A stretch of 64,000 bases of DNA from Sphingobium naphthae (GTDB lineage: Bacteria; Pseudomonadota; Alphaproteobacteria; Sphingomonadales; Sphingomonadaceae), in NCBI RefSeq assembly GCF_020782235.1, contig NZ_JAJGNO010000005.1, positions 1 to 64,000 of the forward strand, written 5' to 3'. Position 1 is the first letter of the stretch. Each line of letters starts with the position of its first letter. Below are positions 1 to 6,742 of the stretch, piece after piece. The position numbers were made by a program, and so were the translations under genes. The notes beneath the pieces are model-generated. The model made no database searches. It was not told where the DNA came from and saw only the letters and a list, made by a program, of their open reading frames with translations.

Positions 1-77
1 AAACCAGCATCATATTATCTGAAAAGGGGGTCCCTCTTCGACGCCGATCGGGGGTCCCTTTTGAACGCCGTTTGACA
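1..77. mobile_element. Terminus of an IS21-like insertion sequence (partial)
   Basis: Two tandem 24-bp repeats lie at 26-49 and 50-73 (GGGGGTCCC followed by GACGCCGAT or AACGCCGTT; 19 of 24 positions agree). The second runs straight into TTTGACA ending at 77. Multiple transposase-binding repeats next to a ...TGACA-3' end are known from IS21-family termini, so I read 77 as the outer end of an element whose body lies left of the window. It is not the IS21-family copy at 39692-42276, whose end repeats differ. The family call is from repeat layout only. Confidence 0.5.
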
Positions 78-160
78 CGCTGTCCGATCGGATGCTTGAG
101 GTGGTGATGCGCCTGGAAAACTTGGCCGGACGGCTGGAAGGCTTGCACCCGAAGGGCTGA
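78..160 (+). pseudogene. C-terminal fragment of a gene cut by the IS end
   Basis: Directly after the IS terminus an open frame runs to TGA at 158-160, with a charged, helical sequence (SDRMLEVVMRLENLAGRLEG then LHPKG). It has no start codon of its own next to a ribosome site, and upstream of 62-64 the frame is closed by the IS repeat. The likely reading is the last 26-27 codons of a gene whose front was displaced by the insertion. The parent protein is not recognisable; a phage structural or coiled-coil protein would fit the setting. Confidence 0.35.
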
Positions 161-236
161 CGACGATGTTGCGAGGTTAGCCGACTGGACCTAACCTGGC
201 GAGCAGGCGACACCGGATCGAAGGACAGGCAGGCGA

Positions 237-896
237 ATGGACCCACGCCGCACGATTGTGGAAACGGATGAATATTACATCATTCCGGAGGACGTGTTGC
301 CGCTGCTGCCAGAAGATTGGCAAGAGAGCTTTGCGGAAAGGGTCGCCGATGGAAAGGCGATCCTTAAATCGGTTGATGGCGAGTTGGACGGCTTGGCGAA
401 ACTGGCTCGATCCTTCCCCTCGTTGATTTCCATGAAGCATGCCGCCAAGCGGTTGAGCCAGTTCAAGTTTGAGGTCGATTTGGATCGGCTGCTCGACCTC
501 GATATGATGACGACGGCGTTCGTTGTTTCCTACGCGCGACTACAGCAGGGTGGAGTAGGCAGCGGTTTTTCGCGGAAGTCCTTGCCCGACCATCTACGTG
601 CCGCTCATGACCAGATAATCGAGTTCAGAAACAAGCGGTTTGCACACACCGATGAACATGAATCGGTGTCCAGCATGCTGCGTATCGATATGCATGAAGA
701 GAACTTCCACCCGCAAATGCAACTCTCCCTAGGGTTTTACATTGGTGGTGCGAACGAGTGGCATGAGCTTGCTGCGTTCATCGATGAGATGTTTTACGAT
801 CGACTTGATAAGATTTTGAAGCACCTGTCTAGTAAGACCGGGCGAACCTGGGTCATGCCCAGTGGCCCGGAGTTAGGCTATGGAAGCGAGGGGTGA
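237..896 (+). CDS. HEPN/AbiU2-like protein, possible RNase toxin or abortive-infection protein
   Basis: A 219-aa soluble protein, probably all-helical. Residues 128-141 read IEFRNKRFAHTDEH, containing R131-N132 and H137, which fits the R-x(4-6)-H motif of HEPN ribonucleases. The surrounding pattern (helix, RNK-x-AH, acidic residues) resembles AbiU2-type proteins. No membrane segment or signal peptide is visible, and no nucleotidyltransferase or antitoxin partner adjoins it. It stands alone between an IS end and a convergent small-gene operon, suggesting horizontally acquired DNA. The HEPN assignment is inferred from the motif; the function is not established. Confidence 0.5.
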   Translation: MDPRRTIVETDEYYIIPEDVLPLLPEDWQESFAERVADGKAILKSVDGELDGLAKLARSFPSLISMKHAAKRLSQFKFEVDLDRLLDLDMMTTAFVVSYARLQQGGVGSGFSRKSLPDHLRAAHDQIIEFRNKRFAHTDEHESVSSMLRIDMHEENFHPQMQLSLGFYIGGANEWHELAAFIDEMFYDRLDKILKHLSSKTGRTWVMPSGPELGYGSEG

Positions 897-1169
897 TCAT
901 CTGCGAGGATCGTGATCAGCGGTTCGCGCCTCTTCCTTCCGATCGTCGTCGATTTGGTCGATCTCGTCCTGGAGGCAAGATGACACGCTGACGATCTCAT
1001 CGGGGTCATACGCGGTCTCGCATTCATGGGCGGTCGCTACAGCCCACTTGAGAGCAGCCGCTTCCTTTCGCTCGCCTCCAATGCTCCAGCCCAGCATGAT
1101 GCCCAATCCGAGTAGGAGCGCCTGGGCGCAGAATTGAGCGATCTTTGATTTCGCTTCGGTGTCAGTCAT
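897..1169 (-). CDS. Small single-span membrane protein, hypothetical
   Basis: A 90-aa protein with one hydrophobic segment at about residues 12-30 (CAQALLLGLGIMLGWSIGG) and a hydrophilic acidic tail containing two cysteines. Its ATG at 1169 overlaps the stop codon of the upstream excalibur gene as ATGA, so the two are probably translationally coupled. The topology resembles small phage lysis or membrane accessory proteins, but no family is recognised. It ends one base after the convergent HEPN-like gene. Confidence 0.5.
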   Translation of the reverse strand: MTDTEAKSKIAQFCAQALLLGLGIMLGWSIGGERKEAAALKWAVATAHECETAYDPDEIVSVSSCLQDEIDQIDDDRKEEARTADHDPRR

Positions 1170-1561
1170 CGCGGATGATGCGGATGATACGGCTCACAGG
1201 CGATGCCATCACCGTCACCGTCCATATGCGCGCCATACCCTGGCTGGCCGCGATAGATCGGGGCTGCGCCTGCGCCGCGAGCTTCCTTGCAGTTTCGATA
1301 TGACCAAGTCGTGCCACCGGTTTGAGCCGGTGGTGCGGGATTGGCTGGACGGGCGATGCCTCCGGATGATGATGAAGATGGCTGCTGCTGATCAAGTTCA
1401 TCAGCGGACATAGGCCGTTCGTAAGGGATAGTGTCCCGACGCGCCCAGCCTCCGTCGGGCACCTCCGCTCCGGCGGGGGCTTGGCCACCGCGCGGAAGCA
1501 TCGTCCCGCCTACCAGTCCGGCCGCAAGCGCGCCGACCACAATCATAGGTGAGTGTCGCAT
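1166..1561 (-). CDS. Secreted or anchored protein with C-terminal excalibur calcium-binding domain
   Basis: A 131-aa protein. Residues 1-22 form a signal peptide or membrane anchor (MRHSPMIVVGALAAGLVGG). A Ser/Pro/Gln-rich linker follows, then the excalibur domain at about 86-125: YRNCKEARGAGAAPI, a glycine turn, and the signature DGDGDGIACEPY. Excalibur domains are short extracellular Ca-binding modules with a conserved cysteine pair, often found on envelope nucleases and phage-region proteins. It is the first gene of a two-gene minus-strand operon with the 90-aa membrane protein. Confidence 0.75.
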   Translation of the reverse strand: MRHSPMIVVGALAAGLVGGTMLPRGGQAPAGAEVPDGGWARRDTIPYERPMSADELDQQQPSSSSSGGIARPANPAPPAQTGGTTWSYRNCKEARGAGAAPIYRGQPGYGAHMDGDGDGIACEPYHPHHPR

Positions 1562-1628
1562 CCCGACGACATACCGCGCTCTGGTAAAGCAATCGCTACG
1601 CCTGCGTGATAAATACTAAAATGAACTC

Positions 1629-2054
1629 CTGAAAACGTCGCCCGCTGGTCGGGCGCTTATCACCCGTTTCGAAGGCGAGCGTCTGGTCGCCTATTTTTGT
1701 CCGGCGAAGGTCTGGACCGTGGGCGTGGGGCATACTGGCCCCGATGTCCGGCCAGGCCTGACGATCACCCGCGAACGATCGCAAGAAATTCTCGCTGCCG
1801 ACCTTCTGCGGTTCGAGCGCGCGGTCAATCGGATGGGCGGACGGATGACCCAGGGGCAGTTCGACGCGATGGTATCATTCGCGTTCAACGTCGGGGAAGG
1901 GGCGCTGAAATCATCCACGCTGTTGAAGAAGCACTTGGCGGACGACTATGCTGGAGCGGCTAGAGAATTGGCGCGCTGGAACAAGGCGGGTGGTCGGGTG
2001 CTGCCTGGCCTGGTGAAGCGTCGGGCGGCGGAAGCGGCGCTGTATATGTCTTGA
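1629..2054 (+). CDS. Phage-type lysozyme (GH24 endolysin) without a normal start codon
   Basis: Residues 11-40 carry the GH24 active-site pattern LITRFEGERLVAY, then CPAKVWTVGVGHTG, with the catalytic Glu in FEG and the Thr in GHTG; Cys occupies the usual middle Asp position. The C-terminal part (MTQGQFDAMVSFAFNVG) is typical of phage lysozymes. It cuts peptidoglycan glycan strands. The frame opens after TAA at about 1617, and the only position matching usual N-termini (MKTSPAGRAL) is CTG at 1629. An ATG at 1621 is out of frame and meets TGA after three codons. Either a CTG start is used or one base was lost near the start, making it a pseudogene. Confidence 0.65.
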   Translation: MKTSPAGRALITRFEGERLVAYFCPAKVWTVGVGHTGPDVRPGLTITRERSQEILAADLLRFERAVNRMGGRMTQGQFDAMVSFAFNVGEGALKSSTLLKKHLADDYAGAARELARWNKAGGRVLPGLVKRRAAEAALYMS

Positions 2055-2061
2055 TGGCGCC

Positions 2062-2385
2062 GTGCGCGTTCGTCATGCTCTTGTGATGGAAAGCGATACT
2101 CTCCAAATCGATTGGACGGCAGGTGTGGTCGCCGATGGTGAAATGCGCATCCGTGCCAGCTTCGAAGGCCTGTCCGGTTTTCTGATTTTGCCCGAACACG
2201 AGATGTTGGCGGCGTCAGAAGCTGCGGATGACGAAGTCCTGGTCGCCTATGGCGGTATGATCGGATGGATCGCCGACGCTGCCCAGAACGCTTTTTCGCG
2301 GGGCGCGCTCGTAAAGGCGGATGATGAATTTCGGATGCTGATCGCCGCTGGCGATTTCAGTCTCGCGGCGCCGACCATCAACTAA
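2062..2385 (+). CDS. Hypothetical protein, weakly DUF1488-like
   Basis: The reading frame begins with GTG eight bases after the lysozyme stop, so it is probably co-transcribed and may be translationally coupled; an ATG at 2086 is the alternative start. The product is about 100 aa, acidic and soluble. The order of a beta-rich first half (RIRASFEGLSGFLIL), an acidic centre and a final helix loosely recalls DUF1488, but I cannot confirm this. It is followed at once by a strong hairpin. Confidence 0.4.
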   Translation: MRVRHALVMESDTLQIDWTAGVVADGEMRIRASFEGLSGFLILPEHEMLAASEAADDEVLVAYGGMIGWIADAAQNAFSRGALVKADDEFRMLIAAGDFSLAAPTIN

Positions 2386-2387
2386 AA

Positions 2388-2413
2388 TGGCCCCGCCATC
2401 GCTGACGGGGCCA
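2388..2413 (+). terminator. Stem-loop terminator after the lysozyme pair
   Basis: TGGCCCCG at 2388-2395 pairs perfectly with CGGGGCCA at 2406-2413 around a 10-base loop. It begins two bases after the stop codon of the upstream gene. No long T-tract follows, so strength is uncertain. Confidence 0.6.
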
Positions 2414-2497
2414 GTGGAAGGTCGTGAAGACAAAACCTTCGGGTCGCACGATTCGGATAGCAGATTTTGCAGCGCAGCATATCACCCAAACGGGGTA

Positions 2498-2608
2498 TCA
2501 CTCGATCAGGCTGACGATCCCGCTGACCGCGCTGACGATCATCAGCAGCGCCAGGACGACCGCTTCAATGGTCAGGATTGTATCGGATGGATGGCGGTCA
2601 CGTTTCAT
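2498..2608 (-). CDS. 36-aa single-span membrane microprotein
   Basis: ATG at 2608 opens MKRDRHPSDTILTIEAVVLA, continuing as a hydrophobic helix (LLMIVSAVSGIVSLIE) to TGA at 2498-2500. The basic N-terminus plus one transmembrane helix suggests a small inner-membrane protein, of the kind used as holins, spanin partners or type-I toxins. Its first codons overlap the end of the upstream 53-aa gene by 11 bases in another frame, the compact packing seen in phage lysis regions. No family is recognised. Confidence 0.5.
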   Translation of the reverse strand: MKRDRHPSDTILTIEAVVLALLMIVSAVSGIVSLIE

Positions 2609-2759
2609 CGGACATCAGCCCTCGGATGATCATTTCATCCATGACAGCCTGCTGCTCGTTGGTGAGGATCTCTCGGTCGGTGACCGCAGCCCAGGTCGTC
2701 ATCAGTTCGTCATTTGACATATCGGCCGCCTCCGCAGCGGCCTTCAGATGGTCTTCCAT
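2598..2759 (-). CDS. 53-aa acidic hypothetical protein
   Basis: ATG at 2759 is preceded by GGAG with good spacing. The product begins MEDHLKAAAEAADMSNDELM and ends with GLMSDET. An internal in-frame ATG at 2720, itself preceded by GGAGG, could give a 40-aa form. The protein is helical and acidic with no membrane segment. The 3' end overlaps the following 36-aa membrane gene, so the two are probably one translation-coupled unit. Function unknown; the surroundings suggest phage origin. Confidence 0.5.
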   Translation of the reverse strand: MEDHLKAAAEAADMSNDELMTTWAAVTDREILTNEQQAVMDEMIIRGLMSDET

Positions 2760-2838
2760 CCGCGTCTCCGATCATTACGCAGGCAGCAAATAAAAGCGAT
2801 CGGGCAGGATTTTTCAACCGCCTCCAGTTTGCGCTAAG

Positions 2839-3246
2839 TTAGAAGATCGCATCCATGGCCTCGCGGAAATCGTTCACTGACCACAGCAGTTCGGGCTGGT
2901 GGAAGTCGGGGAAGACCCTGGCGTCATCCGTGAGTTGATCGTCAGCCGGACGGCGCAGGTTCATCGACTTCAGCATCCTGGCGGCGACCCGGTGAAGGAC
3001 CGCACCAGGAGAAGGATCGGGGACGGGATAGATGGGCAGTGGACGGTCCAGCCCAAGCTCCTGGCGATCCTCCGGGTGGATTGTGGCGATGAGCAGCGGG
3101 AAGCCCATGGGATCGACGACGTAGGACAGGTGATCCAACGGCTCCGGTGGATGGTCGAACAGGTCCATGATGTCGTGTCGAAGAGTGGGGGCAGGTGATT
3201 CGTCGGTATCGCGCATCACGTATTTAGGGCGAATGATTCGCCACAT
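2839..3246 (-). CDS. Hypothetical protein of the prophage-like remnant
   Basis: A 135-aa soluble protein rich in Pro, Asp and Arg (for example HPEDRQELGLDRPLPIYPVP). No recognised domain, signal peptide or membrane helix. It is the gene closest to the 3' end of the tRNA-Leu, a position where island integrases or excisionases often lie, but nothing in it resembles a recombinase or a helix-turn-helix protein. Confidence 0.45.
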   Translation of the reverse strand: MWRIIRPKYVMRDTDESPAPTLRHDIMDLFDHPPEPLDHLSYVVDPMGFPLLIATIHPEDRQELGLDRPLPIYPVPDPSPGAVLHRVAARMLKSMNLRRPADDQLTDDARVFPDFHQPELLWSVNDFREAMDAIF

Positions 3247-3393
3247 CGGCCGACCTTAATGGCCCGTCGTGTGGCTATTTTGCCCCAAACTGCCACTGTG
3301 TCTGACACATGTGGGACGCAAACGGCAATATTTGCCACATTGTCAACTATTCGAAAAGTGACCCAAACCCGCAGATTTCTGCCGTTTTATGGT

Positions 3394-3478
3394 TGGTGCG
3401 GACGCCGGGAATCGAACCCGGACTCTATAAAGAAGCGGATTTTAAGTCCGCTGCGTCTACCGATTTCGCCACGTCCGC
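3394..3478 (-). tRNA. tRNA-Leu (anticodon TAA)
   Basis: On the minus strand the gene starts GCGGACGTGGCGAAATCGGT and ends GGCGTCCGCACCA, with an encoded CCA. The anticodon loop CTTAAAA gives TAA, and the long variable arm expected of tRNA-Leu is present. Its 3' end faces the accessory region at 1-3246, and tRNA-Leu 3' ends are frequent integration targets. Confidence 0.95.
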
Positions 3479-3534
3479 GCTGCACCGGCCATAGCCCGCG
3501 CGGCGATCAGGTCAAGCGACAGGCGTCAGAACAG

Positions 3535-3825
3535 TCAGGCTTCGCTGCCGCTGTTCAACCGCTCGCGCATTTCCTTGCCCGGCTTGAAATAGGGGACGCG
3601 CTTGGCCGACACCGGCACTTGTTCGCCGGTACGCGGATTGCGCCCGGTCCGCGCATCGCGCGCGCGCGTCGTGAAGGCGCCGAAGCCCCGCAACTCGACG
3701 CGACCGCCCGAAGCGAGCCGATCGACAATCTCCTTGAAGAACAGGTCGACGATCCGCTCGACCTCCGGCACGGTCAGCCCCGGATTTTCTTCGGCCAGTT
3801 TCTGGATCAATTCCGATCGGATCAT
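3535..3825 (-). CDS. ihfB: Integration host factor subunit beta
   Basis: A 96-aa HU/IHF-fold protein that pairs with IHF-alpha to bend DNA at specific sites for replication, recombination and transcription. The signature is clear: [21 protein letters not shown] at about 47-67, with the Asn-Pro tip of the DNA-intercalating beta arm. Length is normal. Placement directly downstream of rpsA is the common arrangement in proteobacteria and distinguishes it from HU. A terminator lies between rpsA and this gene, so it may also use its own promoter. Confidence 0.92.
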   Translation of the reverse strand: MIRSELIQKLAEENPGLTVPEVERIVDLFFKEIVDRLASGGRVELRGFGAFTTRARDARTGRNPRTGEQVPVSAKRVPYFKPGKEMRERLNSGSEA

Positions 3826-3930
3826 TGGTTCTCCAGCGCCCCTCTGCTGTTCCCCTGCTTATTTCATACTGTTTTTGTAACGCGTTGACAATCGGCAGCC
3901 GCAGGATCGTTTCGCCTGTGTCAGAACGGG

Positions 3931-3965
3931 AAAGGCCCGCCGAACCAAGGGTCCGACGGGCCTTT
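3931..3965 (-). terminator. Rho-independent terminator after rpsA
   Basis: AAAGGCCCGCCG at 3931-3942 pairs with CGACGGGCCTTT at 3954-3965 (one mismatch). On the minus strand it lies just beyond the rpsA stop and ends in a short T run. The symmetrical A and T flanks would let it act in both directions. Confidence 0.75.
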
Positions 3966-3987
3966 CGCCAATAGTCTGTCGAAGGGA

Positions 3988-5700
3988 TCAGCCTTCGTTC
4001 TTGGCCTTGAGCGCTTCGCCCAGGATGTCGCCCAGCGACGCGCCGCTGTCGGACGAGCCATATTGCGCCACAGCCTGCTTCTCTTCGGCGATCTGCATCG
4101 CCTTGACCGAGAAGGTCGGCTTCTTGGCGCGGTCGAAACCGGTGACCATGGCGTCGAACTTCTGGCCGATCTGGAAGCGTTCCGGACGCTGCTCGTCGCG
4201 GTCGCGGCCCAAGTCGCTGCGCTTGATGAAGCCGGTGGCGCCGTCTTCGCCGGCCTGGACTTCCAGGCCGCCGTCGCGGACTTCCAGAACGGTCACGGTG
4301 ACGATCGCGTTCTTGTTGAGGCCAGCGGCGGCAGCAGTGGTGCCGCCAGCGGCCGGACCACCACGCTCAAGCTGCTTCATGCCCAGGCTGATACGCTCCT
4401 TCTCGACGTCGATGTCGAGAACGACGGCCTGAACCGTCTCGCCCTTGCGGTGCAGCGCCAGCGCGTCTTCGCCCGAAATGCCCCAAGCGATGTCCGACAT
4501 GTGGACCATGCCGTCGACGTCGCCGTCCAGGCCGATGAACAGGCCGAACTCGGTAGCGTTCTTGACTTCGCCCTCGACGGTCGAACCGACGGGGTGACGC
4601 TCGGCGAAGCTGTCCCAGGGGTTGGACTGGGCCTGCTTGAGGCCAAGGCTGATGCGGCGCTTTTCGGGATCGACCTCCAGGACCAGGACTTCGACTTCCT
4701 GGCTGGTCGACACGATCTTGCCGGGGTGGACGTTCTTCTTGGTCCACGACATTTCGGACACATGGACCAGGCCTTCGATGCCCGGCTCCAGTTCGACAAA
4801 GGCACCATATTCGGTGATGTTCGTGACGCGGCCCGACAGCTTGGCGCCGACCGGGTACTTGGCGCTCGCGCCTTCCCACGGATCGCTTTCCAGCTGCTTC
4901 ATGCCCAGGCTGATGCGCTGGGTGTCGCGGTTGATGCGGATGATCTGGACACGGACGGTGTCGCCGATGTTGATCATCTCGTTGGGGTGGTTGATGCGCT
5001 TGTACGACAGGTCGGTGACGTGCAGCAGGCCATCGATGCCGCCCAGGTCAACGAACGCACCATAGTCGGTGATGTTCTTGACGACGCCTTCGATGATCTG
5101 GCCTTCGGCCAGCGTCTGGATCAGACCCGAGCGCTGTTCGGCGCGGGTTTCTTCCAGGATGGCGCGGCGCGACACGACGATGTTGCCGCGGCGGCGATCC
5201 ATCTTCAGGATCTGGAAGGGCTGCGGAATGTCCATCAGCGGGGTGACGTCGCGCACGGGGCGGATGTCGACCTGGCTGCCGGGCAGGAACGCGACGGCGC
5301 CGTCGAGGTCGACGGTGAAGCCGCCCTTGACGCGGCCGAAGATGACGCCTTCGACGCGCGCGCTTTCGGTGAACTCGGCTTCCAGCTTGTCCCAGGCGGC
5401 TTCGCGGCGGGCGCGGTCGCGCGACAGCATGGCTTCGCCATGGGCGTTTTCGACGCGGTCGACATAGACTTCGACTTCGTCACCGACCTTTAGGTCAGCC
5501 TTCTGGCCCGGCATCGCGAATTCACGCAGCGGCACGCGGCCTTCCGACTTCAGGCCGACGTCGATGACGGCGAGGTCGTTTTCGATGGCGGTAACGGTGC
5601 CCTTGACGACGCGGCCTTCGAAGCCGCCGTCCTCACCACCGAGGGAATCATTGAGAAGCGCGGCGAAATCGTCGCGCGAGGGGAATGCCACAGAGGCCAT
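3988..5700 (-). CDS. rpsA: 30S ribosomal protein S1
   Basis: S1 binds mRNA on the small ribosomal subunit and helps load it for initiation. The protein carries six successive S1 RNA-binding (OB-fold) repeats over about residues 25-530; the middle ones show the standard pattern, such as KNITDYGAFVDLGGIDGLLH and TNITEYGAFVELEPGIEGLV. I chose ATG at 5700 (MASVAFPSRDDF), preceded by AAGGA at 5708-5712, rather than the longer reading from 5721, which has no such site. The 570-aa length is normal. Strong codon bias agrees with high expression. It follows cmk. Confidence 0.97.
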   Translation of the reverse strand: MASVAFPSRDDFAALLNDSLGGEDGGFEGRVVKGTVTAIENDLAVIDVGLKSEGRVPLREFAMPGQKADLKVGDEVEVYVDRVENAHGEAMLSRDRARREAAWDKLEAEFTESARVEGVIFGRVKGGFTVDLDGAVAFLPGSQVDIRPVRDVTPLMDIPQPFQILKMDRRRGNIVVSRRAILEETRAEQRSGLIQTLAEGQIIEGVVKNITDYGAFVDLGGIDGLLHVTDLSYKRINHPNEMINIGDTVRVQIIRINRDTQRISLGMKQLESDPWEGASAKYPVGAKLSGRVTNITEYGAFVELEPGIEGLVHVSEMSWTKKNVHPGKIVSTSQEVEVLVLEVDPEKRRISLGLKQAQSNPWDSFAERHPVGSTVEGEVKNATEFGLFIGLDGDVDGMVHMSDIAWGISGEDALALHRKGETVQAVVLDIDVEKERISLGMKQLERGGPAAGGTTAAAAGLNKNAIVTVTVLEVRDGGLEVQAGEDGATGFIKRSDLGRDRDEQRPERFQIGQKFDAMVTGFDRAKKPTFSVKAMQIAEEKQAVAQYGSSDSGASLGDILGEALKAKNEG

Positions 5701-5858
5701 GGTTAGTCCTTCACTCGTCATTGCTGGCCAACCGGTTGTGTCCGATGGTCTTTGGCCAAACCACTCGACGGGCCGAATGCCCGCAGAGTATCCAGCGGCG
5801 GAGGCGAGGAACGCGCAGGCGAGAAAAGCGAAAAGGGCGCCCGGAAAATCCGCGCGCC

Positions 5859-6503
5859 TTATCGGGTCACTCCGGAGGGGCGACCTTCAAGCTGGGCGTC
5901 CACAAGCGCGATCGCTCGCTGGACGGCACTCTCTATAGTCAAATCCGACGTGTCGAGCAAGTCCGCACCCTCGGCCAGCTTCAGCGGGGCGTGGTCGCGA
6001 CTCATGTCGCGCGTGTCGCGCGCCTGGATGTCGGCGATCAGGCTATCCATGTCGGGATGGCCGCCATGCGCGAGCGCATCCTTGTACCGGCGTTCGGCGC
6101 GGACATGGACGCTGGCGGTCACGAATATCTTCGCGTCGGCATCGGGCGCAATGACCGTGCCGATGTCGCGCCCGTCGAGGATGGCGCCGCCCGGCTGCGT
6201 CGCGAAATCGCGCTGGCGCTGGACCAATGCGTCGCGCACGACCTGATGGACGGAGACGCGCGACGCCAGCGAACCCACGGCTTCGCTCCGCAGCGCCGAA
6301 TCGCCCAGGATGGCGTCGTCGAAGCCACAGGCGGCGAGCGCGTCCGCTTCATGGTCCGGATCGCCGCCGGCCTTGAGCACGGACAGACCGACCGCGCGAT
6401 AGAGCAGGCCGGTGTCGAGCACGGGCAGGCCGTAATGCCGCCCCAAAGCCTTGGCGATGGTGCCCTTGCCGGATGCGGCGGGGCCGTCGACGGCGATGAT
6501 CAT
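5859..6503 (-). CDS. cmk: Cytidylate kinase
   Basis: Transfers phosphate from ATP to CMP or dCMP in nucleotide salvage and phospholipid precursor supply. The start MIIAVDGPAASGKGTIAK carries the P-loop (GPAASGKGT). LDTGLLYRAVG and GGAILDGRDIGTVIAPDADAK are the family-typical CMP-binding and lid segments. The 214-aa length is normal. The start at 6503 follows GGGAG; a longer frame extends upstream to 6752 but only as out-of-context sequence. The start overlaps the preceding small membrane gene by four bases, giving an aroA-membrane protein-cmk-rpsA operon. Confidence 0.95.
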   Translation of the reverse strand: MIIAVDGPAASGKGTIAKALGRHYGLPVLDTGLLYRAVGLSVLKAGGDPDHEADALAACGFDDAILGDSALRSEAVGSLASRVSVHQVVRDALVQRQRDFATQPGGAILDGRDIGTVIAPDADAKIFVTASVHVRAERRYKDALAHGGHPDMDSLIADIQARDTRDMSRDHAPLKLAEGADLLDTSDLTIESAVQRAIALVDAQLEGRPSGVTR

Positions 6504-6742
6504 GTTTTTCTCCCTGCCTTGGCGAGGCCGAGCAGCGCGATCACTGCCCAGACGATTTCCAGCGCCATCGACGCTATGTTGAAGTGGACCGTCAGCGACC
6601 AGATCAGCAGCAGCGATCCCACGAGGTTCAGAAGGTTGAACAGGACGAAGTTCAGCCGCCGCGCGAAATTGCTGTAGGCATAGGCGATCACCATCAGCGC
6701 GCTGCCCACCAGCCCGACGATGCTGGCAAAATCCAGCATCAT
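6500..6742 (-). CDS. Small membrane protein, CBU_0592-like
   Basis: An 80-aa integral membrane protein with three predicted helices (about residues 5-22, 30-47 and 55-75). The FARRLNFVLFNLLNLVGSLLL stretch is characteristic of the CBU_0592-like family found between aroA and cmk in many alphaproteobacteria. Both ends overlap neighbours by four bases (ATGA type), so it is translated from the aroA-cmk message. Function unknown. Confidence 0.75.
   Translation of the reverse strand: MMLDFASIVGLVGSALMVIAYAYSNFARRLNFVLFNLLNLVGSLLLIWSLTVHFNIASMALEIVWAVIALLGLAKAGRKT

Noticed and set aside
4063-5493. 476-codon plus-strand frame across rpsA
   Set aside because: An antisense shadow of the highly biased rpsA gene; the S1 repeats on the minus strand are unmistakable.
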